A DNA stretch of 64,000 nucleotides from Paenibacillus kribbensis (GCF_002240415.1 NZ_CP020028.1:3869501-3933500); one strand, 5' to 3'; positions 20,586 through 30,222 are shown, counted from the stretch's first letter. A program made the numbers and translations. The notes: a model not told the origin generated them from the sequence alone.

Positions 20586-20621
20586 AGCTTTATCATTGTT
20601 TTAAAGGGAGGCTGCATTAAC

Positions 20622-21142
20622 GTGGCAGTATTAATCAACGAGCAAATTAAGGCGGACGAGGTGATGCTCACCGGACTCGGAGGGGAGCAGCTCGGTATGG
20701 TCTCCAAGGCAGAAGCCTTGGCTATGGCCCAATCCAAAGGGGCGGACCTGGTCTGTACCTCATTGATGAGCAGCCCACCGCCCTGCGCCCTGGTTCCGAA
20801 GGGCAAGGGGAAAGCGCTCGCGCAAAAAGAGTCCGCAGCACGCAAAACAAATGTCGGGCGAGCTGTTGGAAAGAGCGGTAAGGAAAAATCAAGGAGCTGC
20901 GCTTCACTGCTCATATTGAAGAGCATGATTACGATACGAAGCTGCGTCAGGCAGACAAATATCTGCGTTCCGGCAAGCCAGTACAGTTGGTTGTCAAATC
21001 ATCCGGCGCGAAGGAAGCCCCTGTCGCCAAAGCGGTGCTGGAGCGACTGCTGGTCGACCTAAAGGAAGCCGGAGTGAAGGACACTGGAATCCAGACGGGC
21101 GGCAAGGGCTCACAGGTGAAATTAAACCCACGCTTCCGATAA
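20622..21142 (+). pseudogene. Divergent translation initiation factor IF-3 paralogue, frameshifted
   Basis: A GTG start after GGGAGG opens an IF-3 N-terminal domain (VLINEQIKADEVMLTGLGGE, GMVSKAEALAMAQSKGADLV). At about 20883-20888, in a run of five A, the frame breaks; the C-terminal domain continues in another frame (ELRFTAHIEEHDYDTKLRQA, KYLRSGKPVQLVVKSSGAKE, TGIQTGGKGSQVKLNPRFR-stop at 21142). One extra A restores a 174-residue IF-3. The canonical PPVCRIMDYGKY is replaced by PPCALVPKGK, so it is a second, divergent copy and not the housekeeping infC. A sequencing error, a real mutation or slippage at the A run are all possible. Confidence 0.85.
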
Positions 21143-21166
21143 GAAAATCCTTTGGGAGGAATTCGA

Positions 21167-21329
21167 ATGCATCGAAAAAAAGTACCCCGTTAAACCCGAG
21201 GCCCCCATCCATGTGTGCGTGTCTACTCCAACCAGTAAAGCAAAGGGAAATGACTATGAACATGAATGGACCTGTGTCCAATACGGGGCCATGCTAAAAC
21301 CTGTTTTCATAGCAATTATAATAATATGA
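21167..21329 (+). pseudogene. Second small reading frame after the IF-3 paralogue, probably frameshifted
   Basis: GGGAGG stands 7 bases before ATG, but the frame MHRKKVPR stops after eight codons. Removing one base from a run of seven A (21174-21180) gives a protein-like frame of about 53 codons (YPVKPEAPIHVCVSTPTSKA, then GNDYEHEWTCVQYGAML) that ends at TGA 21327-21329. I do not recognise the family. The frame lies 25 bases after the IF-3 paralogue and shares its terminator. Confidence 0.45.
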
Positions 21330-21347
21330 CCACGTTTTGGATATGTC

Positions 21348-21376
21348 GAAGACCCCTTTTATTGAGGGGTCTTTTC
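21348..21376 (+). terminator. Terminator after the IF-3 paralogue unit
   Basis: AAGACCCC / GGGGTCTT stem with a TTTTATTGA loop then TTCC. Confidence 0.8.
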
Positions 21377-21641
21377 CTATTTTGCTAACTGTAAAATATT
21401 TAAAATTTAAACCTCTTGATTTCGCCCTCCACCTCATTTATTCTCGATATATATTTATAATGGGCTTTAAGCCTACAATTCGGACAGTTTCAAGAAATTT
21501 TGATGCATAGGTCTTTATGCAGAGTTAATTTTTGTTAATATCCAATATTAGGGCCTAAGGTACTATGATAGATTACATTTTAATGATATATTGATAAATA
21601 ATATAAAAGACTATATACCCAGGGCTTGGGCTGGAGGATGT

Positions 21642-22187
21642 ATGAAAAAGGAATCAAATCAAGACGAAACCAGTTATTTATTTAATGTTGATGTATTAGT
21701 TAAAGGTCGTTCGAACGTAGAGGCCCTTCAGTTCTTGCTTAACCTCTTGAGCCAACATGATCAAATTGCCGATAGTCGGATTCAATCTGGCATCGAACTT
21801 GGTAATTTAATCGAAGCTGCTTTGTATCTAAAAAAACAGTCTGGTAACGACTCATTGGACCCCGCCACTAAGCTTGCGGAGAGGTTTTCTAAAAAGAAGT
21901 CCGCCGCGGTTATGACTAAGCCAGCTGCCGTTCAAGAGATCAAACAATCCCGCACACAGCCAAAGCCTGCAACACAACAAGAACTTAACACATATGAATG
22001 GATTCAACGCTATATACAAGATAATACACTTGTGCGTTTAATCGTGAATCGCTATGGCGGACAGCGCAGCATTCCCTGCCGCATTCTCAACCTGGATCAT
22101 GCTAACAACTTGCTGAGTGTGTATCATGTGGATGAGAAGCAAGTGTACTCCTTTAAAATGAATGAAATTGATGAAATTACAACGTAA
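21642..22187 (+). CDS. Conserved-looking protein of unknown function
   Basis: 181 residues from the ATG at 21642, chosen because TGGAGG lies 5 bases upstream. The N-terminal half (VDVLVKGRSNVEALQFLLNL) is helical; a Lys/Ala/Pro/Gln-rich linker follows (about residues 85-120); the C-terminal 60 residues (LVRLIVNRYGGQRSIPCRIL, LLSVYHVDEKQVYSFKMNEI) look like a small beta-barrel of the kind found at the end of WYL or Sm-like domains. No function can be assigned. It stands alone, with a terminator after it. Confidence 0.75.
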   Translation: MKKESNQDETSYLFNVDVLVKGRSNVEALQFLLNLLSQHDQIADSRIQSGIELGNLIEAALYLKKQSGNDSLDPATKLAERFSKKKSAAVMTKPAAVQEIKQSRTQPKPATQQELNTYEWIQRYIQDNTLVRLIVNRYGGQRSIPCRILNLDHANNLLSVYHVDEKQVYSFKMNEIDEITT

Positions 22188-22219
22188 ACACTATGACTTC
22201 CAACACGAACTAAAGCATG

Positions 22220-22276
22220 AAAAAAAGAGAACTGATAGGAAAGCGATACGCTTTTCCTATTGATTCTCTTTTTTCG
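22220..22276. terminator. Strong bidirectional terminator
   Basis: AAAAAAGAGAA..GATAGGAAAGCG pairs with CGCTTTTCCTAT..TTCTCTTTTTT around ATA. It lies between convergent genes. Confidence 0.85.
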
Positions 22277-22294
22277 TATTCCCGAATCGGGTCA

Positions 22295-22678
22295 CTAATC
22301 CTCTTTCTTCAGCCCCATCGCAGCCCAGGCCAGGCATACCCAGCCTGCAATAAAACAAACGCCCCCCAATGGGGTAATAGCACCCAGGACACGGATTCCG
22401 GTCAAACTTAGCACATACAGGCTGCCGGAAAACAAAATTATACCCGTGAACAGCAGACGCGCTGCCCATCTTAAACGGTTTGAAGCCCCCCATTGCCCGG
22501 CAGCCAATGCAATGATCAGCAAACCGACAGCATGAATCATATGATATTTTACACCTGTTTCATACACAGCTAATGCATCCGCGTCAATTCGCGCTTTCAC
22601 AATATGTGCTCCAAACGCTCCAATGGCTACTGCCAACAGCATCATTATGGATCCCACAATTATCCATCTACGTTGCAT
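22295..22678 (-). CDS. DUF423 family membrane protein (YwdK-like)
   Basis: 127 residues with four hydrophobic helices. Family features are AIGAFGAHIVK near the N-terminus, YETGVKYHMIHAVGLL and GSLYVLSLTGIRVLGAITPLGG. Function is unknown. ATG at 22678 follows AAGGAG by 9 bases; the upstream in-frame extension is not needed. Confidence 0.9.
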   Translation of the reverse strand: MQRRWIIVGSIMMLLAVAIGAFGAHIVKARIDADALAVYETGVKYHMIHAVGLLIIALAAGQWGASNRLRWAARLLFTGIILFSGSLYVLSLTGIRVLGAITPLGGVCFIAGWVCLAWAAMGLKKED

Positions 22679-22895
22679 ATTTATGTACTCCTTTCTTCTC
22701 ATTCATTAATCCCAACGTTCTTCTTATTTTATCGAATAGGTATGAAGTTTACCAGCTAGCCTGCATGGTTGGATTCCTGCAGAATTTGATGTTTAGACCT
22801 TGCCTTTTGGAGGGTAATGTGTAAGATGGCTTGCTTTTTTGTTTATTTTGTGGAAAATTAGTACCTGTTCGGACTATGTTCAAGGAGTTGAAACC

Positions 22896-23369
22896 ATGAG
22901 TTACCAAGATCCTGATTTGCAAAAGCCTGCTGCGTCTGAGGAGCACCCTGTTTTTTCAGAAGCTCCTGTGTTCCAGCCTCCGGTCAAGCTCAAGCACTCC
23001 GGTCCCGGGATTGCTTCATTTATTATGTCGCTCGTCAGTCTGATCGGATATATTATTATGGCTATTATGGTCATTAATCTGCTTGCTCATTTCAGCCAGT
23101 ACCAAACAATGAATCCGGAAGTCGTTCTGCAACAAACCGGAACGGTGCTGCTTCCTTTTATTTTTCTAGGCAGTCTGTTGCTGAATTGTAGCGGACTTGT
23201 GGTCGGTATTATTGGAATCGCATTGAAAAACCGTAAGAAGGCCTTTGCTATCACAGGATTGATCATTAATGCACTCATTATTGTGGGCTTTATTGCACTT
23301 CTTGCCATCGGCCTTGCCATTCCGAATAGCACTGCGGATATTTATCCTTCCTCCGTACAATCTTTATAA
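22896..23369 (+). CDS. DUF4190-like small membrane protein
   Basis: 157 residues from ATG 22896 (AAGGAGTTGAAACC before it). A proline-rich cytosolic start (residues 1-38) precedes three hydrophobic segments: GIASFIMSLVSLIGYIIMAI, VLLPFIFLGSLLLNCSGLVV and ITGLIINALIIVGFIALLAI. The order and the KNRKKAFAITGLIINALII loop fit DUF4190-type proteins. Function unknown. It lies 30 bases before degV and could share its transcript. Confidence 0.75.
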   Translation: MSYQDPDLQKPAASEEHPVFSEAPVFQPPVKLKHSGPGIASFIMSLVSLIGYIIMAIMVINLLAHFSQYQTMNPEVVLQQTGTVLLPFIFLGSLLLNCSGLVVGIIGIALKNRKKAFAITGLIINALIIVGFIALLAIGLAIPNSTADIYPSSVQSL

Positions 23370-23401
23370 TTTTCCCGCATCACACAGAGAGGATTCTATG
23401 T

Positions 23402-24253
23402 ATGAACAAAATCAAAATTTTTGCGGACAGTACCAGTGATATTCCTGCCGACTGGCGCCAACAATACGAGATTAGCATTGTACCATTGTATACCGTGTTT
23501 GGTGATGAAGCATTACAGGACGGGGTGAACATTCAGCCGGAACAATTATTTCAGCGTGTAAGCCGCGAGGGACAATTGCCGCGCACCGCTGCACCTTCTC
23601 CAGCTGATTTTATTCAAGCCTTTGCTCCCTACATAGAACAAGGGGACGACATTCTATATATCAGTCTGTCTTCTGAGCTGTCTTCGACGTATCAAAATGC
23701 ACTGCTCGCTGCCTCTGAATTCCCGGAAGGCCGCATCACGGTCTTTGATTCTCTGAATTTATCATGCGGCTTTGGCCTGCTTGTGATGAAAGCTGTACGC
23801 GCAGCAGCAAATGGCAATACGATGGAGCAGATTGTAGAGATGCTGACGAAAACCCGACCGTTGGTGGATACGGAATTTGTCATTGATACACTCGAATATC
23901 TGTACAAAGGCGGCAGATGCTCAGGAATGCAGAACCTGATCGGCAGTCTGCTCAAAATTCGTCCGGTCATCAAAGTCATTGACGGAAAAATGACGCCTGC
24001 ATACAAAGTCCGTGGCAAACGTGAAAAAGCACTGGATCAGATGCTGCAAAACGCCCTGAACCAGCGGGATCAGATGGATAACGACATCATCATTGTCGTA
24101 CATGCTTTGGCCGAGGAAGATGCGCTCATGCTGCAAGCTCGTTTGAAGGAAGAAACGAATGCACAAGAGGTGCTGTTGGCTACAGCCGGGTGCGTCATAT
24201 CGAGTCATTGTGGACCTCAGACCATCGGTATTATGTATGCCAAAAAAGCATAG
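23402..24253 (+). CDS. DegV family fatty-acid-binding protein
   Basis: 283 residues. DegV (FakB-like) proteins hold a fatty acid for phosphorylation by FakA. Visible motifs are KIFADSTSDIPADW, SLSSELSSTYQNAL, TVFDSLNLSCGFGLL, DTLEYLYKGGRCS and the end SSHCGPQTIGIMY, which contains the head-group-binding histidine region. The frame has its own site (GAGAGGATTCTATGT) and a terminator after it. FakA is not in the window. Confidence 0.92.
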   Translation: MNKIKIFADSTSDIPADWRQQYEISIVPLYTVFGDEALQDGVNIQPEQLFQRVSREGQLPRTAAPSPADFIQAFAPYIEQGDDILYISLSSELSSTYQNALLAASEFPEGRITVFDSLNLSCGFGLLVMKAVRAAANGNTMEQIVEMLTKTRPLVDTEFVIDTLEYLYKGGRCSGMQNLIGSLLKIRPVIKVIDGKMTPAYKVRGKREKALDQMLQNALNQRDQMDNDIIIVVHALAEEDALMLQARLKEETNAQEVLLATAGCVISSHCGPQTIGIMYAKKA

Positions 24254-24264
24254 TTTCAAAATCT

Positions 24265-24297
24265 AGCTCCGCTTACCCTACAGGTAGCGGGGTTTTT
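24265..24297 (+). terminator. Terminator after degV
   Basis: CTCCGCTTACC / GGTAGCGGGG hairpin with one bulge, followed by TTTTT. Confidence 0.8.
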
Positions 24298-24410
24298 GAT
24301 ATTTTTCCAGCAATTTAGCAATGAATAAATTTACTATTTTTGATAGTATTATTCGTCGAGTGACGATCCATGTATCTACAATCTATCATAAAAAAAGAAG
24401 GTTATTCGGT

Positions 24411-26036
24411 ATGAGTTCCAAGCGATCACGTTGGTTAACCCGGCTCACCCTGGCAGCGACTACAGCCATAACGATATTCACCACATCCACTTCATATTTA
24501 GCTGCCCCGGCAGCAGCATCCGGCGTAGCGTTTCAGGATATTTCACACAGCTACGCCTATCAATCTATCATTTCCCTGCACGCTAAAGGGATCTTGACAG
24601 GTACACAACCAGGCTTCTTCTCCCCCAAAAAAGCAGTTACGAGAGCCGAATGGGTTACTGCACTGGATCGCACGCTCGGTCTGCAGTCTGTAAAAGCGAC
24701 CGTTGCTTCCTATCGGGATGTATCCAAACAGGCGTGGTATTACGGCTGGATCGAAGCTGCTTCCCAGCTTGATATCGTCCAAGGAGGAACGGCCGCTACA
24801 TTCCAGCCCAACCATTCTGTAACCCGACAAGAAGCGGCCTTGATGATCGCACGTCTTATCCGCTCTTCGGGGGGAGCAGGAGAAGCCACTTCCTCTTTCA
24901 CAGATGCTGATGAGATTGCAGATTGGGCGCTTGAAGCTGTCAACACCGTGAATCGTTACGGCTTTATGAAAGGTGAAAACAAGTATTTTCACCCCACATC
25001 TTCCCTCACCCGAGAAGAAACAGCGGCCATACTGGAACGTCTGCTGGCGTATTCCACGCAGCATGCCCGGCCAACCGCTTCCTCCGCCACTTCTATCCGA
25101 CTAGGGTGGCAATATGACCAAACCGTTCAGCAGTTTGAAAACACCGTGCTGCAGTCCAACATTAACACGCTGTCACCACGCTGGTTTTTTCTAAACGAAA
25201 CAGGCAGCCTCAGCGACTATACGGATTCGCCGCTTCTTGCCTGGTCCAAACAGCATCATAAAAAAGTCTGGGCTATGGTCGGCAATCGCTCCAACCTGAC
25301 GATGACCCATCAAATTTTGTCCAGTGAGGTTTTACGGAGTAAAACTATAAACCAGCTTGTCAATGCCGTATCTGTCCATAAATTGGACGGGCTTGTCATT
25401 GATTTTGAAAATGTAGACGGACAGGATCGAGCCAATCTCACATTGTTCATCCAGCAATTAAAAGCCAAGCTGAAAAGCCTGAATGCTGTACTGGCCATTT
25501 GCGTATCGCCTGATTACGGCACGGACTGGACTGCCGCCTTTGATTATAAGCAGCTTGGCGCTGCGGCAGACTATATGATCCTCATGGGATATGACGAGCA
25601 TTGGGGAGGCAGCTCGACTCCCGGCTCCGTATCCTCATTGCCATGGCTCCGTGAAAGCGTGAGACGCTTTGAGCAAACGACCGATCCTAGCAAGGCAATA
25701 TTGGCGCTGCCTTTATTTACAAGGAATTGGACGCTCAATGCGAGCGGCCAATCAGTTGCTTCCTCTGACATTTCACTAAATGAGCAAAATCAGCTCATGT
25801 CCCGTGCCTCTTCCAAACCGGTGTGGAATAAGGATGTTCAGCAGTATACGGTGTCTTACAAAGACACGCAGCGGCATAAGCTATGGCTGGAGGAAGGACG
25901 ATCCTTTACCCTTAAGTATCGATTGGGACAGGATGAAGGATTTGCAGGCTTCGCCTACTGGTATCCGGGCGGGGCAAGCTCTGATCTGTGGTCCAGTATA
26001 AAAAATGCAGACCGCTTCCTACAGCGTGGCTTGTAA
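24411..26036 (+). CDS. SLH-domain cell-surface protein with a GH18-type (YaaH-like) C-terminal domain
   Basis: 541 residues from ATG 24411 (AGAAGG upstream). A signal peptide to about residue 37 is followed by three S-layer homology repeats: FQDISHSYAYQSIISLHAKG, YRDVSKQAWYYGWIEAASQL and FTDADEIADWALEAVNTVNR. These bind pyruvylated wall polymer and anchor the protein. Residues about 225-541 form a GH18-like barrel with the catalytic signature LDGLVIDFENVD (D-x-x-x-D-x-E), YMILMGYDEHW and the terminal GFAGFAYWYPG. Similar domains in spore and wall enzymes cut chitin- or peptidoglycan-like sugars; the actual substrate is not known. Confidence 0.92.
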   Translation: MSSKRSRWLTRLTLAATTAITIFTTSTSYLAAPAAASGVAFQDISHSYAYQSIISLHAKGILTGTQPGFFSPKKAVTRAEWVTALDRTLGLQSVKATVASYRDVSKQAWYYGWIEAASQLDIVQGGTAATFQPNHSVTRQEAALMIARLIRSSGGAGEATSSFTDADEIADWALEAVNTVNRYGFMKGENKYFHPTSSLTREETAAILERLLAYSTQHARPTASSATSIRLGWQYDQTVQQFENTVLQSNINTLSPRWFFLNETGSLSDYTDSPLLAWSKQHHKKVWAMVGNRSNLTMTHQILSSEVLRSKTINQLVNAVSVHKLDGLVIDFENVDGQDRANLTLFIQQLKAKLKSLNAVLAICVSPDYGTDWTAAFDYKQLGAAADYMILMGYDEHWGGSSTPGSVSSLPWLRESVRRFEQTTDPSKAILALPLFTRNWTLNASGQSVASSDISLNEQNQLMSRASSKPVWNKDVQQYTVSYKDTQRHKLWLEEGRSFTLKYRLGQDEGFAGFAYWYPGGASSDLWSSIKNADRFLQRGL

Positions 26037-26044
26037 AAGCGAAC

Positions 26045-26085
26045 AACCTTCAACCTCACGTGAAAAGTGAAGTTGAAGGTTTTTA
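26045..26085. terminator. Terminator between convergent genes
   Basis: AACCTTCAAC / GTTGAAGGTT stem and a following TTTTA. Confidence 0.8.
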
Positions 26086-26102
26086 GTATACATATCGCCA
26101 GC

Positions 26103-27692
26103 CTACGACTGGTACGCGATTTTCCCGTTCACAACCGTCATTCGTACCTTAACGTCAAGCAAAGCTTGCGGGCTTTCCGATACATCGCGGTCAATGACCG
26201 TAAAGTCAGCGGCTTTGCCTTCAGCAATCCATCCCCTTTTATCCTCCTCCCCGGCTGCCACTGCGCTTCCCGTAGTAAACAAATGAATGGCTTCATGAAT
26301 ATCCAACTTTTCGGCAGGAAGATAACCCTCGTGCGTTTCTTCCGGCTTGGTACGAGTTACAGCTGCATGCATCCCGAGAAAAGGGCTCAGCGGCTCAATC
26401 GGTGCGTCACTGCCGCCAGCACATGGAATCCCTGCATCCAGCAGCTTTTTCCAGGCATATAAATATTCGGTCCGTTCTTTTCCAACCCGATCCAGTACCC
26501 ATGGGAAGTCACTTGCGACAAAACGCGGCTGAATGTCCGCAATCAGCGGCAGCTTCGCCATTCTCTGGACCAACTCAGCCGTAAGCACCTGTCCGTGAAT
26601 CAGGCGATCCGGCAAACCGCTTTTCTCCGTAAGCGGATGGGTCTCCATCGCTGTCAAAATCATGTGCGCCGCCCCATCGCCTATGGCATGTACAGCCACC
26701 GGAAAGCCTGCCGCTCTGGCTGCCGCCACCATCTGATTCAGCTCTGGCTGCGGTTGAATCGCCATCCCGCGGGTATGCGGAGCGTCACTGTATGGCTCGG
26801 ACAATAATGCAGTTCTTCCGCCAATGGCGCCATCGGCAAACATTTTTATGGCACCGATTTTATACCATTCATTTCCAGCACCTGCACGCAGCCCTTGTCC
26901 CTGCGCTTCTTTCAAAAATGGATGATAGATCAACTGGTGTGTACGAAAGGCAAGGCCTTCTTCCCTCAGCTCCCTGTAAATCCGCTGCATCGTCTCCACG
27001 CTGCCCAAAAAACGTAAATCCTCCGTGTGCGCAGCGGTTAGACCGAGACGTAGCGCATCCAGGCATGCCCGTCGAATTGTATCCTTTTTAATCTCATAAT
27101 CCGGCTCTGGCTGTACGCTTGTAAAGGCGAAGGATGCCTCCTCATAAATCAATCCGTTTAACCGTCCCTCAGCATCTCGCCCGTAGGCTCCCGAGGCTGG
27201 ATCAGGGGTGCTGTCGCTAATACCCGCACGTCGAAATGCCTCTGAATTGGCCAAGAATGTATGAAAGCATGTACGGGTCAAATAGACCGGGTGCTGATCT
27301 GTAATGGCATCCAGCTCGTCTATACCGGGAATTTCAACAGGAATAAATGCATTTTCGTTCCAGTTAAGCCCTAAAATCCACTCTCCCGGCGGTGTTACAG
27401 CGACCCGCTTGCGCAGCATGTCCAACATCTCTTGCTTGGAGGCAGCTGATGTCAGATCCAGCATCGCCAGCTTCAACCCATGCATGGACAAATGCATATG
27501 TGAATCGGTTAAGCCTGGAAGCACATAGGCGTTTTCCCAATCCACAGTTTTATACTCCTTGCCGGACAGCTGCAATTCAAGCTCCCATGCATATCCGATG
27601 GCCTGTATGCGGCCATGCTGCACCACGATTGAATCTCCTTTGGAAGCCCAATCCCCATACAACCGGCCATGCTTGAACAAAACGAACGTCAA
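26103..27692 (-). CDS. Amidohydrolase family protein, YtcJ-like
   Basis: 529 residues. This is the amidohydrolase_3 type: the N-terminal metal site appears as LPGLTDSHMHLSMHG, the carboxylated-lysine region lies near KIGAIKMFADGAIGG, and histidine ligands lie in PVAVHAIGDGA and DRLIHGQVLT, with GGSDAPIEPLSPF as the aspartate site. Activity is not defined; members include imidazolonepropionase-like and N-substituted aminohydrolases. The start is TTG (27692), 9 bases after AAAGGGG. It ends on the sfp side with no gene between it and the sfp gene's stop. Confidence 0.88.
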   Translation of the reverse strand: MTFVLFKHGRLYGDWASKGDSIVVQHGRIQAIGYAWELELQLSGKEYKTVDWENAYVLPGLTDSHMHLSMHGLKLAMLDLTSAASKQEMLDMLRKRVAVTPPGEWILGLNWNENAFIPVEIPGIDELDAITDQHPVYLTRTCFHTFLANSEAFRRAGISDSTPDPASGAYGRDAEGRLNGLIYEEASFAFTSVQPEPDYEIKKDTIRRACLDALRLGLTAAHTEDLRFLGSVETMQRIYRELREEGLAFRTHQLIYHPFLKEAQGQGLRAGAGNEWYKIGAIKMFADGAIGGRTALLSEPYSDAPHTRGMAIQPQPELNQMVAAARAAGFPVAVHAIGDGAAHMILTAMETHPLTEKSGLPDRLIHGQVLTAELVQRMAKLPLIADIQPRFVASDFPWVLDRVGKERTEYLYAWKKLLDAGIPCAGGSDAPIEPLSPFLGMHAAVTRTKPEETHEGYLPAEKLDIHEAIHLFTTGSAVAAGEEDKRGWIAEGKAADFTVIDRDVSESPQALLDVKVRMTVVNGKIAYQS

Positions 27693-27732
27693 CGCTGCTC
27701 ATCCCCTTTTTAAGCTATAACACTTATTCCCT

Positions 27733-28437
27733 TCATAATTGCGCCTGTGTCGATACTTCCGATTGTAGTGTAGCTATATCTACCTGCTGTATCTGCCGGG
27801 CAAAGTGGTCATGAGCTGCACAGACAGCCAGTTTATACTCTTGATCCAGCTCATACTGTTTAAAATGGCAATACTCGGTGGTGAACCCCTCGGTCGTGAA
27901 GCCTATGAACGAATGTGCCCTCAACTCGAATGAAAAAGACTTCAAAGGTAGTGTTAATCCCTGTCCCTCGGCCTTCACAAAGCTTTCCTTAAGCGTCCAT
28001 AGATCATAAAAATAGGATAAGCGACTGTCTGCATCCTGACGCATTAGCGCAGCATACTCTGTATCCGAAAAGCATACCCTGCCTACCTCAAAATCAATAG
28101 GACGGAGCTGTTCAATGTCGATGCCGAGCGGATGATCATCAAGGGCGCATACCACCCATTTTCCCGAATGAGAAACATTAAAATGGAATGCCGGTGTATT
28201 CAACAAGGAAGGCTTGCCGAAAGCATTGTATGTAAACTGAAGGCTGGCATTAGGTATCTTCAATTGCCGACAAGCCAGCCATCTTAACAGCACATCGGCG
28301 TATAAGCCCCTCAGAGCGTCTTCCCGATGCAAAAAACGATCCAGCTTCTGCTGCTTTTCCAGTGAAACCTGGTTTAACAGCAGCTCATAGTGAGCCTCAG
28401 CCTCCGGTTTGCTTGTATCAATCGCGTATATTTCCAT
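27733..28437 (-). CDS. 4'-phosphopantetheinyl transferase, Sfp family
   Basis: 234 residues. It activates carrier proteins of peptide and polyketide synthetases (and acyl carrier proteins) by attaching phosphopantetheine from CoA. Sfp motifs are KPSLLNTPAFHFNVSHSGKW, HPLGIDIEQLRPID (magnesium-binding D-x-E) and WTLKESFVKAEGQGL. AGGAGG stands before ATG 28437. P. polymyxa-like organisms carry many NRPS clusters, which this would serve in trans. It reads in the same direction as the amidohydrolase gene and about 40 bases upstream of it. Confidence 0.93.
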   Translation of the reverse strand: MEIYAIDTSKPEAEAHYELLLNQVSLEKQQKLDRFLHREDALRGLYADVLLRWLACRQLKIPNASLQFTYNAFGKPSLLNTPAFHFNVSHSGKWVVCALDDHPLGIDIEQLRPIDFEVGRVCFSDTEYAALMRQDADSRLSYFYDLWTLKESFVKAEGQGLTLPLKSFSFELRAHSFIGFTTEGFTTEYCHFKQYELDQEYKLAVCAAHDHFARQIQQVDIATLQSEVSTQAQL

Positions 28438-28661
28438 GGTCGCCTCCTATGCCGTAATGGATATCAGCCCGTTCGCAACACTCACCGTTCGATTGAAAGT
28501 CTGTCAGATATGGATGGCGTGTGCCGTGTACATGGTCAATATACTACTCTAGCACTTTCAATTCAATATGGATACAATTGGGATGAGCAGCTCTTTAAAG
28601 CTGCTCTATAGAACTCATTCATGTAAGCGCTTAAAAAACACACATAGAGGAGGACGAAACA

Positions 28662-30128
28662 ATGAAATACGATTTTGTTCGCTTGCTGTGTATTATGCTT
28701 ACGATTTTGCTGACGTTGAGCATATTCCAAATGTTTTCACCTAAAATCGCTTCAGCAACTTCGGCGAATATTGTGAATGGCATTCAGTTTAAGGATACTG
28801 CTGGAAACGTCGTCCATGCCCATGGGGGCGGTATGATTAAAGTGGACGGGTACTATTATTGGTTTGGTGAAAATCGTAATCCCAACGGGACGTTCAAGGC
28901 GGTATCCGCCTATCGTTCCTCAGATTTGAAAAACTGGGAATTTCGCAAAAATGTGCTGACCAGCAGCTCGGCAGCTGAGCTGAATGTGTCGAATATCGAG
29001 CGTCCAAAGGTGATTTACAATGAAAAAACACGTAAATACGTATTGTGGATGCACAAGGAAAACGGAGTAAATTACAACGAGGCTCGGGTTGCAGTTGCCA
29101 CCTCCGATACTGTGGATGGCGATTATACGTATCAAGGCAGCTTCCGTCCTCTGGATCACGATTCCCGCGATATGACGGTATACAATGACAACGGAACGGC
29201 TTACCTGATCTCGGCGACGCGTGTGAATGCCGATCTGAACATTTATCGTCTGACACCGGATTTTCTGCAGGTTGAATCGCTGGTGACTACACTGTGGCCG
29301 GGACAATATCGTGAAGCTCCGGCAATGTTCAAAAAAGGAGATGTCTATTTCCTGATTACATCGGGGGCAACCGGCTGGAATCCCAATCAGGCCAAGTATG
29401 CTACGGCATCCAGCATTGAAGGAACCTGGAGCAATACGATAAACTTCGGGGACAGTACAACCTATGGTTCACAGTCGGCCTACGTCATTCCAGTTGAAGG
29501 TACGCAGGCGACCTCGTACTTGTATTTGGGTGACCGTTGGGCAGGGGCATGGAGCGGTCCTGTACAGGATTCTCAATATGTGTGGCTGCCGCTGCGTTTT
29601 CCAACCGCGACTTCATTAGCCATGGACTGGTTCGACAGCATTCATATCGACACCGCCAGTGGTGTAGTGGAGGGTGTAACCACGCCAATGGTCATTGACC
29701 CGGACGCCTACTATCAACTGGTAAGCCGCAAGAGCAATAAGCCGCTGGGCATCATTGGCAATGCGACAACGGACGGCGCAGACCTGGAGCAACGCGCGGA
29801 CTCGGGAACTGCCAGCCAGCAATGGCAGCTTAAGGATGCAGGCGGCGGATATTATAAAATGGTGAACCGCAACAGCGGCAAGCTGATTGGTGTTGAAAGC
29901 GGTGCAACAACGGATGGTGCAGTTATCGAGCAGTGGAGCGACGGAGGCTGGTCCAGCCAGCATTGGCAGCTGGTATCCGTAACCGGAGGTTATTACAAGC
30001 TGAAAAATCGGGCGACCGGCAAGCTGATCGACATTTCTGAAGGTGCCACCGCCGATGGAGCCAAGGCCATTCAATGGGTCGATAATGGCGGGACGAATCA
30101 GCATTTCCGTGTAGTTAAAGCAGAATAG
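28662..30128 (+). CDS. Secreted GH43 glycoside hydrolase (exo-beta-1,3-galactanase-like) with ricin-type lectin domain
   Basis: 488 residues. Signal peptide to about residue 32 (LTILLTLSIFQMFSPKIASA). Residues 38-340 are a five-bladed GH43-type domain (VHAHGGGMIKVDGYYYWFGE with the catalytic aspartate-region; LDHDSRDMTVYNDNGTAYLI with an acidic pair; YREAPAMFKKGDVYFLITSG with the general-acid glutamate; WLPLRFPTATSLAMDWFDSI). This pattern recalls the GH43 subfamily of exo-beta-1,3-galactanases, which trim arabinogalactan side-chain backbones. Residues 348-488 are a beta-trefoil ricin-type lectin (CBM13-like), three QHW/QQW repeats. AGGAGG precedes ATG. Confidence 0.88.
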   Translation: MKYDFVRLLCIMLTILLTLSIFQMFSPKIASATSANIVNGIQFKDTAGNVVHAHGGGMIKVDGYYYWFGENRNPNGTFKAVSAYRSSDLKNWEFRKNVLTSSSAAELNVSNIERPKVIYNEKTRKYVLWMHKENGVNYNEARVAVATSDTVDGDYTYQGSFRPLDHDSRDMTVYNDNGTAYLISATRVNADLNIYRLTPDFLQVESLVTTLWPGQYREAPAMFKKGDVYFLITSGATGWNPNQAKYATASSIEGTWSNTINFGDSTTYGSQSAYVIPVEGTQATSYLYLGDRWAGAWSGPVQDSQYVWLPLRFPTATSLAMDWFDSIHIDTASGVVEGVTTPMVIDPDAYYQLVSRKSNKPLGIIGNATTDGADLEQRADSGTASQQWQLKDAGGGYYKMVNRNSGKLIGVESGATTDGAVIEQWSDGGWSSQHWQLVSVTGGYYKLKNRATGKLIDISEGATADGAKAIQWVDNGGTNQHFRVVKAE

Positions 30129-30160
30129 CTCAGCTTATTTTAAAAATTTCATAAATTTCA

Positions 30161-30222
30161 AAAGGAGCCGTATTCCGAGCCAATCATGGATGATTGCAAC
30201 GGAATACCGGCTCCTCTTTTAC
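30161..30222. terminator. Long-stem terminator after the GH43 gene
   Basis: AGGAGCCGTATTCCG pairs with CGGAATACCGGCTCCT with a bulge, loop about 22 bases, then CTTTTA. The next gene is convergent. Confidence 0.85.
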
